DNA of 64,000 bases, taken from the NCBI RefSeq assembly GCF_001426995.1, contig NZ_LMFY01000001.1:1516470-1580469 (forward strand), read 5' to 3'. The notes under the pieces are model-generated. The model worked only from the letters and a program-made list of their open reading frames with translations, was not told the DNA's origin and searched no databases. Source of the stretch: Microbacterium sp. Root553 (GTDB lineage: Bacteria; Actinomycetota; Actinomycetes; Actinomycetales; Microbacteriaceae). Below are positions 34,409 through 43,049 of the stretch, in pieces. Numbering within the stretch: the stretch's first letter is position 1; each line of letters opens with the position of its first letter. The position numbers were made by a program, and so were the translations under genes.

Positions 34409-37400
34409 ATGGCCGACCCGATGCCCTCGGCGGAATCCGGAACGGATCCCGCATCCGACTCTCTCGAGGCCCGCGCGGTCGCGCTCGCTCGGCGCTGGGC
34501 GGTCGAAGCCGCCGCCGCCGACGTGGACCCCGCCGCCGCGCGTCTGGCCGGCGTGCTGCAGGATGCGAACGGGCTCCCGTTCACGCTGGGATTCGTCGAC
34601 GGGGTGATGCGTCCGGAGAGCCTGAGCGCGGCGGCCTCGCAGCTGCACCGGATCGCGCCGATCGTGCCGGAGTTCCTGCCCTGGTACCTGCGCTCCGCGG
34701 TGCGGCTCGGCGGCGGGCTCGCGCAGGTGCTGCCGACTCCGGTCGTCCCCATCGCGCGGCGCGTGCTGCGCGAGATGGTCGGACATCTCGTCGTCGATGC
34801 GCGCCCCGCCAAGCTCGGCCCCGCGATCGCGAGGATCCGCGAATCCGGCGCCAGGCTCAACCTCAACCTGCTGGGCGAGGCCGTGCTGGGCGAGGCCGAG
34901 GCGCAGCGCCGGCTCGACGGCATCCACGACCTGATCCGTAGACCCGACGTCGACTACGTCTCGGTCAAGGTGTCGGCGATCATCAGCCACATCTCGATGT
35001 GGGCGTTCGACGAGGTCGTCGACGCGGTGGTGGAGCGGCTGCTCCCGCTCTATGCGACGGCGGCCACGGATCGCACCTTCATCAACCTCGACATGGAGGA
35101 GTACCGCGATCTCGATCTGACGATCGCGGTGTTCACCCGCATCCTCGAGGATCCGCGTCTGGCCGGACTCGAGGCGGGGATCGTGCTGCAGGCGTATCTG
35201 CCCGACGCCCTGCCCGCTCTGCAGCAGCTCACGGCGTGGGCGCGCGAGCGGGTCGAGCACGGCGGTGCGCCCATCAAGGTGCGCCTGGTCAAGGGCGCGA
35301 ACCTCGCGATGGAGAACGTCGAGGCGCGCATGCACGGCTGGACGCCCGCGACGTACGACACCAAGGTCGACACCGACGCCAACTACCTGCGCTGCCTCGA
35401 CTGGGCGCTGCAGGCCGAGCACATCGAGGCCGTGCACCTGGGCATCGCCGGACACAACCTGTTCGGCATCGCCTACGCCTGGCTGCTCGCCGGAGAGCGC
35501 GGACTGCGCGATCTCACCGCGGTGACCGAGGCGGGGCAGCCTCCGATCGAGTTCGAGATGCTCCTGGGCATGGCGCAGGGGCAGGTGCAGGCGGTCTCGC
35601 GCGAGGTCGGTGAGGTGCTGCTGTACGTGCCCGTCGTGAAGCCCGACGAGTTCGACGTCGCGATCAGCTATCTCGTCCGGCGGCTCGAGGAGAACGCCTC
35701 GACCGACAACTTCCTCTCCGCCGCCTTCCGTCTCGGCGAGGAGGAGGCGCTCTTCGCCCGCGAGCGCGATCGCTTCCTCGACGCCGTCGCGCGCTCCGCA
35801 TCGCCGACCCTGTGGGAGGGAGCACGGCGCACCCAGGACCGGCTCGCTCCCGTGCATGAGTCGATGCGCCCTGTACCCGTGGCCCCCGCCCCCGAGGAGG
35901 GGCTCACGAAAGCCGTGCTCGGCATCTCCCGGGGGTCTGCAGAGGCGACGGGGCCGTTCCTCGAGACCGCGGTGTACGCGCCGAGGGAGCTCGAGGAGGG
36001 GACCGGCGGCGCTCCGGGCTTCGCCAACACCCCCGACAGCGACCCCTCGCTGCCGGCCAACCGCGAGTGGGCGCGCGGCATCCACGCGCGCATCGCGGAG
36101 TCGCCTCTCGGCGTCGCGACCGTCGAGGCCGCCCGCATCGACGACCCCGAGGTGCTGGAACGCACGATCTCCGAGGTGCGCGATGCCGGCGCCCGGTGGG
36201 GGTCGCGTCCGGCCACCGAGCGGGCCGAGGTGCTGCTGCGGGCCGCGGCCGCGTTGGAGGGCCGGCGGGGCGAGCTCATCGAGGTCGCCGCATCCGAGAC
36301 CGGCAAGGTCTTCGCCGAGGCGGACGTCGAGGTCAGCGAGGCCGTCGACTTCGCGCGCTACTACGCCGCCAAGGCAAGGGAGCTGGATGCCGTCGCCGGC
36401 GCCGCGTTCGAGCCGGCGCGCGTGACCGTCGTGACCCCGCCCTGGAACTTCCCCCTCGCGATCCCGGCCGGCGGCGTGCTGGCGGCGCTCGCCGCGGGCT
36501 CCGGAGTGGTGTTCAAGCCGGCGCCGCAGTCGCGCCGGTGCGCCGCGGTGATCGCCGAGACGCTGTGGGAGGCCGGCGTGCCTCGTGACGTGCTCGCCCT
36601 CGTCGACATCGAGGAGAGCGACCTCGGCCGCACGCTGATCACGCACGATGCGGTCGACCGGGTGATCCTCACCGGCTCGTGGGAGACCGCCGCGCTGTTC
36701 CGCTCGTGGCGTCCCGACCTGCCGCTGCTCGCCGAGACGAGCGGCAAGAACGCGATGATCGTCACCGCCTCGGCCGATCTCGACCTCGCGGTCTCCGACC
36801 TGGTGCGCAGCGCGTTCGGACATGCGGGGCAGAAGTGCTCGGCCGCGTCGCTGGCGATCCTCGTCGGGCCGGTCGGCCGCTCGCATCGCTTCGCCCGCCA
36901 GCTGGCCGATGCCACGCGCTCGCTGCACGTGGGCTGGCCCTCCGATCCGCTCGCCGAGGTGGGGCCGGTGATCGAGCGTCCCCAGGGCAAGCTCGCCTGG
37001 GCTCTGACCGAGCTCGAGGGGGAGGAGAAGTGGCTCATCGAGCCGGCCGTGTCGGCCGACGACCCGAGCGGGCGACTGTGGCGTCCCGGCATCCGCGTCG
37101 GTGTGCAACCGGGATCCCGCTTCCACGTCGAGGAGTTCTTCGGCCCGGTGCTCGGGGTGATGCACGCGCCGACGCTGGAGCGGGCGATCGAGCTGCAGAA
37201 CGCCGTGGCCTACGGGCTGACGGCGGGGCTGCACACGCAGGATCCCGCGGAGCTCGCGCTCTGGCTCGACCGGGTGCAGGCCGGCAACCTCTACGTGAAT
37301 CGCGGTATCACCGGCGCCATCGTGCAGCGACAGCCGTTCGGCGGGTGGAAGCGCTCGTCGGTGGGGCCCGGCGCGAAGGCGGGAGGACCGAACTACCTGA

Positions 37401-38113
37401 TCGGCCTCGGATCCTGGCGCTCGAGCGGATCGGGACCGGTGTCGAGCACGCTGCACCTGCGCGGCCTCGACTCCCGCATCACCGAGCTGATCGAGTCGGC
37501 TCAGCCGTCGCTCGACTACGAGTCGTTCGAGTGGCTGCGCCGGTCGGCGCTGTCGGACGCCCTGGCCTGGGACCGCGAGTTCGGCCAGGTGCGCGACGTG
37601 TCGCGACTGGGCGTGGAGCGCAACCTGTTCCGCTACCGGCCCGTGCCCGTCTCGATCCGGGCGACGGCGGATGCCGGATGGCAGGAGCTCCTGCGCGTCG
37701 TGATCGCCGCCGTGCGCGCCGGTGCGGCGTTCGTGCTGTCGACCCCGGTCGGTCTGCCGGCCGAGGTGCGTCGGGCGCTCGGCGACGTCGGCGCGGTCGT
37801 GTACATGGAGAGCGACGACGAGTGGATCGCGCGGATGCGGGGCCGCGGCTCCGACTCCGATGCGGCGTCGGAACTGCTCGACGCCGACACCCGGCCCGGC
37901 CGCGTGCGCCTCGTCGGACCGCGGGCCTCCGTCGCGGCGCTGCATCGCGCGGTGGCGGAGGCGGTCGAGGGCGACCCCGATCTCGCGGTGTACGACGGGG
38001 AGGTCACCTCCGCCGGTCGCATCGAGCTGCTGCCGTTCGTGCACGAGCAGGCGATCGCGATCACCGCGCACCGGTACGGCAACCCCGACGACTGGAGCGC
38101 CTCCGTCATCTGA
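34409..38113 (+). CDS. putA: Bifunctional proline dehydrogenase / L-glutamate-gamma-semialdehyde dehydrogenase
   Basis: A 1234-residue fusion. The N-terminal proline dehydrogenase barrel has VSVKVSAIISHI, INLDMEEYRDLDLTI, GIVLQAYLPDALPAL, KVRLVKGANLAMENV and the FAD/substrate region YDTKVDTDANYLRCLDWAL. The aldehyde dehydrogenase domain has catalytic Cys810 (GHAGQKCSAASL) and Glu776 (LAETSGKN). A C-terminal extension ends in LPFVHEQAIAITAHRYGNP, the conserved end of type B/C PutA proteins. There is no N-terminal ribbon-helix-helix, so it is an enzyme only and not its own repressor. It turns proline into glutamate and channels P5C inside the protein. The transcript looks leaderless (TAGGCT six bases upstream). 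Confidence 0.95.
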   Translation: MADPMPSAESGTDPASDSLEARAVALARRWAVEAAAADVDPAAARLAGVLQDANGLPFTLGFVDGVMRPESLSAAASQLHRIAPIVPEFLPWYLRSAVRLGGGLAQVLPTPVVPIARRVLREMVGHLVVDARPAKLGPAIARIRESGARLNLNLLGEAVLGEAEAQRRLDGIHDLIRRPDVDYVSVKVSAIISHISMWAFDEVVDAVVERLLPLYATAATDRTFINLDMEEYRDLDLTIAVFTRILEDPRLAGLEAGIVLQAYLPDALPALQQLTAWARERVEHGGAPIKVRLVKGANLAMENVEARMHGWTPATYDTKVDTDANYLRCLDWALQAEHIEAVHLGIAGHNLFGIAYAWLLAGERGLRDLTAVTEAGQPPIEFEMLLGMAQGQVQAVSREVGEVLLYVPVVKPDEFDVAISYLVRRLEENASTDNFLSAAFRLGEEEALFARERDRFLDAVARSASPTLWEGARRTQDRLAPVHESMRPVPVAPAPEEGLTKAVLGISRGSAEATGPFLETAVYAPRELEEGTGGAPGFANTPDSDPSLPANREWARGIHARIAESPLGVATVEAARIDDPEVLERTISEVRDAGARWGSRPATERAEVLLRAAAALEGRRGELIEVAASETGKVFAEADVEVSEAVDFARYYAAKARELDAVAGAAFEPARVTVVTPPWNFPLAIPAGGVLAALAAGSGVVFKPAPQSRRCAAVIAETLWEAGVPRDVLALVDIEESDLGRTLITHDAVDRVILTGSWETAALFRSWRPDLPLLAETSGKNAMIVTASADLDLAVSDLVRSAFGHAGQKCSAASLAILVGPVGRSHRFARQLADATRSLHVGWPSDPLAEVGPVIERPQGKLAWALTELEGEEKWLIEPAVSADDPSGRLWRPGIRVGVQPGSRFHVEEFFGPVLGVMHAPTLERAIELQNAVAYGLTAGLHTQDPAELALWLDRVQAGNLYVNRGITGAIVQRQPFGGWKRSSVGPGAKAGGPNYLIGLGSWRSSGSGPVSSTLHLRGLDSRITELIESAQPSLDYESFEWLRRSALSDALAWDREFGQVRDVSRLGVERNLFRYRPVPVSIRATADAGWQELLRVVIAAVRAGAAFVLSTPVGLPAEVRRALGDVGAVVYMESDDEWIARMRGRGSDSDAASELLDADTRPGRVRLVGPRASVAALHRAVAEAVEGDPDLAVYDGEVTSAGRIELLPFVHEQAIAITAHRYGNPDDWSASVI

Positions 38114-38195
38114 GCGCTGGTGCCGGCGTTCGCGTCATCTGCGGCATCCGCGGCATCTGCCTCGGCCCCGGCATCCGCCTCTCCGCGCCTGCCGT

Positions 38196-38308
38196 GCGGG
38201 GTCAAAAACGCACCTCCGTGCTGTGCGGGGTCAGAAACGCACGGGAATCTGGCGATGGCGATGCACTATTGACCCCGCCTGCGTGCGGCGATGCACTTTC
38301 GACCCCGG
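38196..38308. repeat. GCGGGGTCA repeat array, locus C (gene-free stretch 38114-38473)
   Basis: Two forward cores (38196-38212 and 38225-38241, 29 bp apart) and two reverse cores (38262-38278 and 38292-38308, 30 bp apart). The inner forward-to-reverse offset is again 37 bp. The five variable bases differ between strands (AAAAA/AGAAA against ATAGT), so arm pairing is poorer here than at loci A and B. The rest of this 360-base gap between putA and the DDAH gene holds GGCATCCGC-type simple sequence and the leader of the DDAH gene. Confidence 0.85.
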
Positions 38309-38473
38309 CTGAGCGCGGGCCTCGGCTCTGGCGGCGTCCAGGGGTGGATGACACAATGGAGCCTGGCGTGCCCGAGTCGCATCTTCCCCGGGCGCCGGCT
38401 CTCATCGAGCGGCGCGGGTCGAAGGACCGTCGGGCCCCTGGACAGCGTCCGCCGCATCCGTTCGAGGAGCCCC

Positions 38474-39379
38474 ATGTCTGTCGAGACCACCACGTCGACG
38501 TCCGAGACCACGCCGGTCCGCACCGCCCATCACCGTCGCTACCTGATGTGCATGCCGTCGCACTTCACGGTCACCTACTCGATCAACCCGTGGATGGAGC
38601 CCTCGCGTCCGACCGACACCGCCAACGCGGTCGCCCAGTGGCAGAAGCTGCATGATCTGTACCTCGAGCTGGGGCATGAGGTCGAGCTGATCGAGCCCCT
38701 CGCCGACTACCCCGACATGGTCTACACCGCGAACGGCGGCTTCGTGATCGACGGCCGCGCCTACGTCCCGAAGTTCCGCTTCGTCGAGCGGCAGGGTGAG
38801 GCGCCCGCGTTCGCCGACTGGTTCCGCGAGGCCGGCTACGACACCGTCATCCCCGAGGAGGTCAACGAGGGCGAGGGCGACTTCCTGCTCGTCGGCGACG
38901 TGATCCTCGCGGGCACCGGGTTCCGCTCCACCGGCGACAGCCACCGCGAGGTCGGCGAGGTGTTCGGCCGCGAGGTCGTCTCGCTCAACCTCGTAGACCC
39001 CCGCTTCTACCACCTCGACACCGCCATCGCGGTACTCGACCCCGTGCAGGGCGCCGAGAACGGCGGCCCGGAACGCGCCAACATCGCCTACCTCCCCGGA
39101 GCCTTCGACGACGCCAGCCGCGCGATCCTCGAGGAGCGGTTCCCCGAGGCGATCCTCGTGTCGGACGAGGACGGGTCGGTGTTCGGCCTGAACTCGGCGA
39201 GCGACGGCTACAACGTGGTCATCTCGCCGCGCGCGGTCGGATTCGAGAAGCAGCTGCGCGAACGCGGCTACAACCCGATCATGGTCGACCTGTCGGAGCT
39301 GCTGCTCGGCGGCGGGGGTATCAAGTGCTGCACCCTCGAGCTGCGCTCGTCGTCTCGGCGCTCAGGAACCGGTGAGTGA
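38474..39379 (+). CDS. Dimethylarginine dimethylaminohydrolase-like enzyme
   Basis: A 301-residue member of the guanidine-modifying (arginine deiminase) superfamily. The substrate-binding TANGGFVIDG, the catalytic histidine (His180, in FYHLDTAIAVLDP) and the C-terminal nucleophile cysteine (Cys285 or Cys286, in GGGIKCCTLEL) are all present. It would hydrolyse a methylated arginine or a related guanidine to citrulline plus amine. The ATG at 38474 has GAGGAG at a proper distance. It overlaps or abuts rocD, and this pairing links arginine derivatives to ornithine and glutamate semialdehyde. An ornithine- or arginine-directed activity cannot be excluded. Confidence 0.88.
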   Translation: MSVETTTSTSETTPVRTAHHRRYLMCMPSHFTVTYSINPWMEPSRPTDTANAVAQWQKLHDLYLELGHEVELIEPLADYPDMVYTANGGFVIDGRAYVPKFRFVERQGEAPAFADWFREAGYDTVIPEEVNEGEGDFLLVGDVILAGTGFRSTGDSHREVGEVFGREVVSLNLVDPRFYHLDTAIAVLDPVQGAENGGPERANIAYLPGAFDDASRAILEERFPEAILVSDEDGSVFGLNSASDGYNVVISPRAVGFEKQLRERGYNPIMVDLSELLLGGGGIKCCTLELRSSSRRSGTGE

Positions 39380-39380
39380 C

Positions 39381-40580
39381 ATGACGACTTCTGAGCCCGC
39401 ACAGCAGGCCGAGCCGCACGTCGCCCACAACTACCACCCGCTGCCGGTCACGATCGCGCGCGGTGAGGGTGCCTGGGTGACGGATGTCGAGGGCAAGCGC
39501 TACCTCGACCTGCTCGCCGCGTATTCGGCGGTGAACTTCGGGCACCGGCATCCCGCCCTCGTGGCGGCGCTGACCGAGCAGCTCGGGCGGGTCGCGCTGA
39601 CCAGCCGCGCCTTCCGGAGCGACCGTCTCGAACCGTTCGCCGCCGCGCTCGCGGCGCTGGCCGGCAAAGAGATGGTCCTGCCGATGAACACCGGCGCCGA
39701 GGCCGTCGAGACCGGCATCAAGGTCGCCAGGGCCTGGGGCTACCGGGTCAAGGGCATCGCCGAGGGCCGCGCGCGCGTCATCGTCGCGGCCGGCAACTTC
39801 CACGGTCGCACGACCACCATCGTCAGCTTCAGCGACGATGAGGAGGCCCGCGCGGACTTCGGCCCGTACACGCCGGGGTTCGACACTGTGGCGTACGGAG
39901 ATGCGGATGCCGTCGCCGCCGCGATCACCGACGACACCGCCGCCGTGCTCATCGAGCCCATCCAGGGCGAGGGCGGCGTGGTGATCCCGCCCGAGGGCTA
40001 CCTGCGCCGCATTCGTGAGATCTGCGACGAGAAGAACGTGCTGTTCATCGCCGACGAGATCCAGTCCGGTCTCGGGCGCGTGGGCGAGACGTTCGCGTGC
40101 GACCGCGAAGGCGTCGTGCCCGATCTGTACCTGCTGGGCAAGGCGCTGGGCGGCGGGATCCTTCCGGTGTCGGCCGTCGTCGGTGATGCCGACGTGCTCG
40201 GCGTGATCCGCCCGGGGGAGCACGGGTCGACGTTCGGGGGCAACCCGCTCGCGGCGGCCGTGGGCCTGCGGGTCGTCGAGATGCTCGAATCGGGGGAGTT
40301 CCAGGAGCGCGCCCGTGCCCTCGGCGCCCACCTCGGCGCCGCTCTCGAGCCGCTCGTCGGTCACGGCGTGACCGAGGTGCGCATCGCGGGACTCTGGGCC
40401 GGAGTCGACATCGACCCCGCCAAGGGGACAGGGCGGCAGATCGCCGAGCGGCTCCTCGACCGCGGCGTCCTGGTGAAGGACACGCACGGCCAGACCATCC
40501 GCATCGCGCCGCCGATCGTGATCCGCGCGACGGAACTCGACTGGGCCGTCGAGCAGCTCAAGCTGGTTCTCGGGGCCTAG
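39381..40580 (+). CDS. rocD: Ornithine aminotransferase
   Basis: A 399-residue class III aminotransferase with the ornithine-type marks PVTIARGEGAWVTDVEGKRYLDLLAAYSAVNFGH, AAGNFHGRT, the PLP aspartate Asp225 (FIADEIQSGLGR) and the Schiff-base lysine Lys254 (LLGKALGGGI). It makes glutamate-5-semialdehyde, which joins the PutA route. ATG 39381 lies two bases after the DDAH stop; an in-frame GTG at 39372 is an alternative start. A hairpin follows the stop. Confidence 0.94.
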   Translation: MTTSEPAQQAEPHVAHNYHPLPVTIARGEGAWVTDVEGKRYLDLLAAYSAVNFGHRHPALVAALTEQLGRVALTSRAFRSDRLEPFAAALAALAGKEMVLPMNTGAEAVETGIKVARAWGYRVKGIAEGRARVIVAAGNFHGRTTTIVSFSDDEEARADFGPYTPGFDTVAYGDADAVAAAITDDTAAVLIEPIQGEGGVVIPPEGYLRRIREICDEKNVLFIADEIQSGLGRVGETFACDREGVVPDLYLLGKALGGGILPVSAVVGDADVLGVIRPGEHGSTFGGNPLAAAVGLRVVEMLESGEFQERARALGAHLGAALEPLVGHGVTEVRIAGLWAGVDIDPAKGTGRQIAERLLDRGVLVKDTHGQTIRIAPPIVIRATELDWAVEQLKLVLGA

Positions 40581-40615
40581 TCCTCCGCGCCTCGTCCTCC
40601 GCGCCTCGTCTTCAG

Positions 40616-40648
40616 CGGTGCGGTCCGCGTTCCCCGCGGGCCGCACCG
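40616..40648. terminator. Terminator hairpin after rocD
   Basis: The 14-bp arms 40616-40629 (CGGTGCGGTCCGCG) and 40635-40648 pair with one G-T wobble around a five-base loop, between two convergent genes. Confidence 0.65.
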
Positions 40649-40662
40649 ACGGTCCTCCTGCG

Positions 40663-41091
40663 TCAGGCCGGGGCGTCGTCCGGATCGAGAGTGCGCAGGG
40701 TGTCGCGCTCGACGTCGGTGTCCGCCGTGAGCTGGTCCTCGGTGTTCTCGTCACCGCCGAGAGCGGCACCGCGGTCGGGGCTCGCATCGCCCTGGATCGC
40801 GCCGTGCGGCGACTCGCCGTGCGAGCTGTCGCCCTGGATGGCGCCGCCCTGCGCCGAGCCCTGGGGGTCGCCGTCCTCGGCCTCGCCCTGGATCGCGCCG
40901 CGGGGAGATTCGCCGTGCGAGCTGTCGCCCTGGATGGCGCCGCCCTGCGTCGAGCCCTGGGCGTTGCCGTCGAGCTCGTCGCGCTCGGACGAAGGCTGGC
41001 CGTCGGGCGCGGTGTTGTGCGCGGGGTTCTGGTCGGTCGAGCCCTCGGCGGGCTCTTCGGCGTGAGGGGTGCGTCCTGTGTTCTGGTCCAT
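40663..41091 (-). CDS. Hydrophilic repeat protein of unknown function
   Basis: A 142-residue, highly polar, acidic protein, rich in Gly, Gln, Asp, Glu and Ser, with no cysteine and no hydrophobic core, so probably disordered. A 32-residue unit that begins QGSTQGGAIQGDSSHGESP is repeated directly as QGSAQGGAIQGDSSHGESP. I do not recognise the family. The frame, a plausible ATG at 41091 and amino-acid rather than base-level repetition suggest a real gene, but a translated repeat cannot be ruled out. Gly/Gln/Asp-rich proteins of this sort can be stress or desiccation proteins; that is only a suggestion. Confidence 0.6.
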   Translation of the reverse strand: MDQNTGRTPHAEEPAEGSTDQNPAHNTAPDGQPSSERDELDGNAQGSTQGGAIQGDSSHGESPRGAIQGEAEDGDPQGSAQGGAIQGDSSHGESPHGAIQGDASPDRGAALGGDENTEDQLTADTDVERDTLRTLDPDDAPA

Positions 41092-41161
41092 GGGCCGACG
41101 CTACGTCCGTCCAGAGGCTCCGTGCAGGGGATTGACAAACGGCGTCGCCGCGGGAGGTCCG

Positions 41162-42514
41162 TCAGTCCTTCTTCGGGAGGCGGATCGGCGAGGTCGCCGC
41201 GACCCCGTCCGTGAACTGCACGGGGTCGGTGCGTTCGAGGATGTCGGCCTCGTCGACCACGTTCAGCGGTCTGGTCTCATCGAGCGTCATCAGGAAGCGG
41301 CTGTCCTCCGACCGGTGCAGACGGCCGGAGGTGATGACCCAGACGGCGCCGATCGCGCAGGCGATGAAGCCCGCCGTGCCGCCCAGCATGATCGCGCTGC
41401 GCGGACCGAAGGTGTCGGCCACCCAGCCGGCGATGGGCGCACCCACCGGCGTCGAGCCCATGATCACGGCCATGTAGAGCGCGAGCACGCGTCCGCGCAG
41501 TGCCGGGGCGGTCGTCATCTGCACGTAGCCGTTCGCGGTCGTCAACAGGGTGACGATCATGAATCCGGTGAAGGTCAGGGTGATCGCGTAGGTGAGATAC
41601 GTCGGCATCGCGGACGACACGAAGGCGGCGATGCCGAAGCCGCCGGCAGCCAGGATCACGACCCGCACGCGGGCCCGATCGCGGCGGGCCGAGAGCAGCG
41701 CGCCGGCGAGCGAGCCGATCGCGAGCACCGAGCTCAGCACGCCGTAGCCGTCGGCCCCCGCGCCGAACTCGAGCGCCATCGTCGAGGCGAAGATCGGGAA
41801 GTTCATGCCGAACGCGCCGATCAGGAACACGGTCACGAACACGACGCGCAGGTCGCTGCGGCCCCAGACGTAGCGGAAGCCCTCGGCGAGGCCGCCGGGG
41901 CGGCGGTTCTTCGGGCGGGGCGCGAGCTGGGAGGTGCGCAGCAGGAGCAGGGCGACGAGCATCGCCAGGAACGTCACCGCGTTCGCGATGAACACCCAGC
42001 CGGATCCGATCGCCACGATCAGCAGACCGCCGACGGCGGGCCCGATCATGCGGGCGAGGTTGAAGGATGCCGAGTTGAGGGCGACCGCGTTCGAGGTGTC
42101 GCCGGCCGAGACCATGTCGGACACGAAGGCCTGGCGCGCGGGCGCGTCGAAGGCGTTCACGACACCGAACGCCGCGGCGAAGCCGAACATCATCGGGAGG
42201 GTCATGACGTCGTTCAGCAGCAGCACGCCCACCGCGATCGCGAGCAGCAGCAGAGCGGACTGGGTCGCGAGCAGGATCCGTCGCCGCTCGAACCGGTCGG
42301 CGACCCAGCCGGTCAGGCTCACGAGCACGAGCGGAGGACCGAACTGCAGGGCCATCGTGACACCCATGGCGGCGGCGTCGTTGTCGGTGAGCTCGGTGAG
42401 CACCACCCAGTCCTGGGCGGTCGCCTGCATCCATCCGCCGACATTGGAGACGAGTGCGCCGGCGAACCAGATGCGGTAGTTGATGTTCGAGAACGAACGG
42501 AACATCGCGCTCAT
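41162..42514 (-). CDS. MFS transporter (EntS-like, MFS_3 family)
   Basis: A 450-residue, multi-helix membrane protein that starts MFRSFSNINYRIWFAGALVSNVGGWMQATAQDWVVL, the typical start of the MFS_3/enterobactin-exporter group. It has the loop motif GWVADRFERRRILL and ends in a polar tail of about 45 residues. It is probably a proton-driven efflux pump. Its ATG overlaps the stop of the MarR gene by four bases, so it is the direct target of that regulator. Confidence 0.9.
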   Translation of the reverse strand: MSAMFRSFSNINYRIWFAGALVSNVGGWMQATAQDWVVLTELTDNDAAAMGVTMALQFGPPLVLVSLTGWVADRFERRRILLATQSALLLLAIAVGVLLLNDVMTLPMMFGFAAAFGVVNAFDAPARQAFVSDMVSAGDTSNAVALNSASFNLARMIGPAVGGLLIVAIGSGWVFIANAVTFLAMLVALLLLRTSQLAPRPKNRRPGGLAEGFRYVWGRSDLRVVFVTVFLIGAFGMNFPIFASTMALEFGAGADGYGVLSSVLAIGSLAGALLSARRDRARVRVVILAAGGFGIAAFVSSAMPTYLTYAITLTFTGFMIVTLLTTANGYVQMTTAPALRGRVLALYMAVIMGSTPVGAPIAGWVADTFGPRSAIMLGGTAGFIACAIGAVWVITSGRLHRSEDSRFLMTLDETRPLNVVDEADILERTDPVQFTDGVAATSPIRLPKKD

Positions 42515-42951
42515 CGCTCGACCACCCGGCGCATCAGTTCGCTCGCCTCGCGGAGGGTCGAAAGCTCGTCGGGGGTGAAATCGAGTTCGGCGAGCATCGC
42601 GGCGAGCAGCTCGTCGCGGCGGCGGATCGTCTGCGCGACGATCTCGGTGCCGGCGTCGGTGATGTCGACCTGCACGCGACGACGGTCGTCGCTGTCGGGA
42701 GTGCGGAGGACGAAGCCCTGCGTCTCGAGGCCGTTGATCATGCTCGTCATCGAGGGTGCGGTGACCCGCTCCCGCTCCGCGAGAGCGGAGATCGTGCGGC
42801 GCCCGTGCAGGCGCAGCGTGGCGAGCACGGCGAGCTGCGCGTCGCTCATCTCGTCGACCGCGCGGGCGCAACGGAGGCGTCGGGCCAGGCGGAAGGTGGC
42901 CATGCGCAGATCGGTCGCAGTGAGCTGGAGGAGATCATCGGAGGCAGGCAT
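42511..42951 (-). CDS. MarR-family transcriptional regulator
   Basis: A 146-residue MarR protein: LQLTATDLRMATFRLARRLRCARA, LAVLATLRLHGRRTISALAERERVTAPSMTSMINGLE and the wing RTPDSDDRRRVQVDITDAG. It is co-transcribed with the MFS exporter. A 17-bp near-palindrome with TAGACT inside it lies four bases before its ATG, so autorepression released by an exported compound is the likely scheme. Confidence 0.93.
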   Translation of the reverse strand: MPASDDLLQLTATDLRMATFRLARRLRCARAVDEMSDAQLAVLATLRLHGRRTISALAERERVTAPSMTSMINGLETQGFVLRTPDSDDRRRVQVDITDAGTEIVAQTIRRRDELLAAMLAELDFTPDELSTLREASELMRRVVER

Positions 42952-42954
42952 TAC

Positions 42955-42971
42955 TTAGACAGTCTATCTAA
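42955..42971. promoter_or_regulatory. MarR operator overlapping the -10 box
   Basis: TTAGACAGTCTATCTAA is a palindrome with one mismatched pair, AT-rich in a GC-rich setting. On the minus strand it contains TAGACT, a -10 box nine bases before the start codon. A bound MarR dimer would cover the promoter of its own operon. Confidence 0.75.
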
Positions 42972-43037
42972 TCCGAATCCGCACAGGGCCGCCATGCTGG
43001 AGATCCGCACCCTGCCAGGTCGCGAGTCCGGCTCGGG

Positions 43038-43043
43038 CACAAT
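43038..43043 (+). promoter_or_regulatory. -10 box (CACAAT) of cutC
   Basis: CACAAT ends six bases before the GTG at 43050, with no ribosome-binding site between. It is a likely leaderless start. Confidence 0.45.
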
Positions 43044-43049
43044 GGTCGG

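Noticed and set aside
33281..38071. A 1596-codon open frame on the minus strand opposite putA
   Set aside because: It is rich in Arg, Asp, His and Gly with no domain, lies exactly opposite a clear putA gene, and is the usual third-position-GC shadow in very GC-rich DNA.
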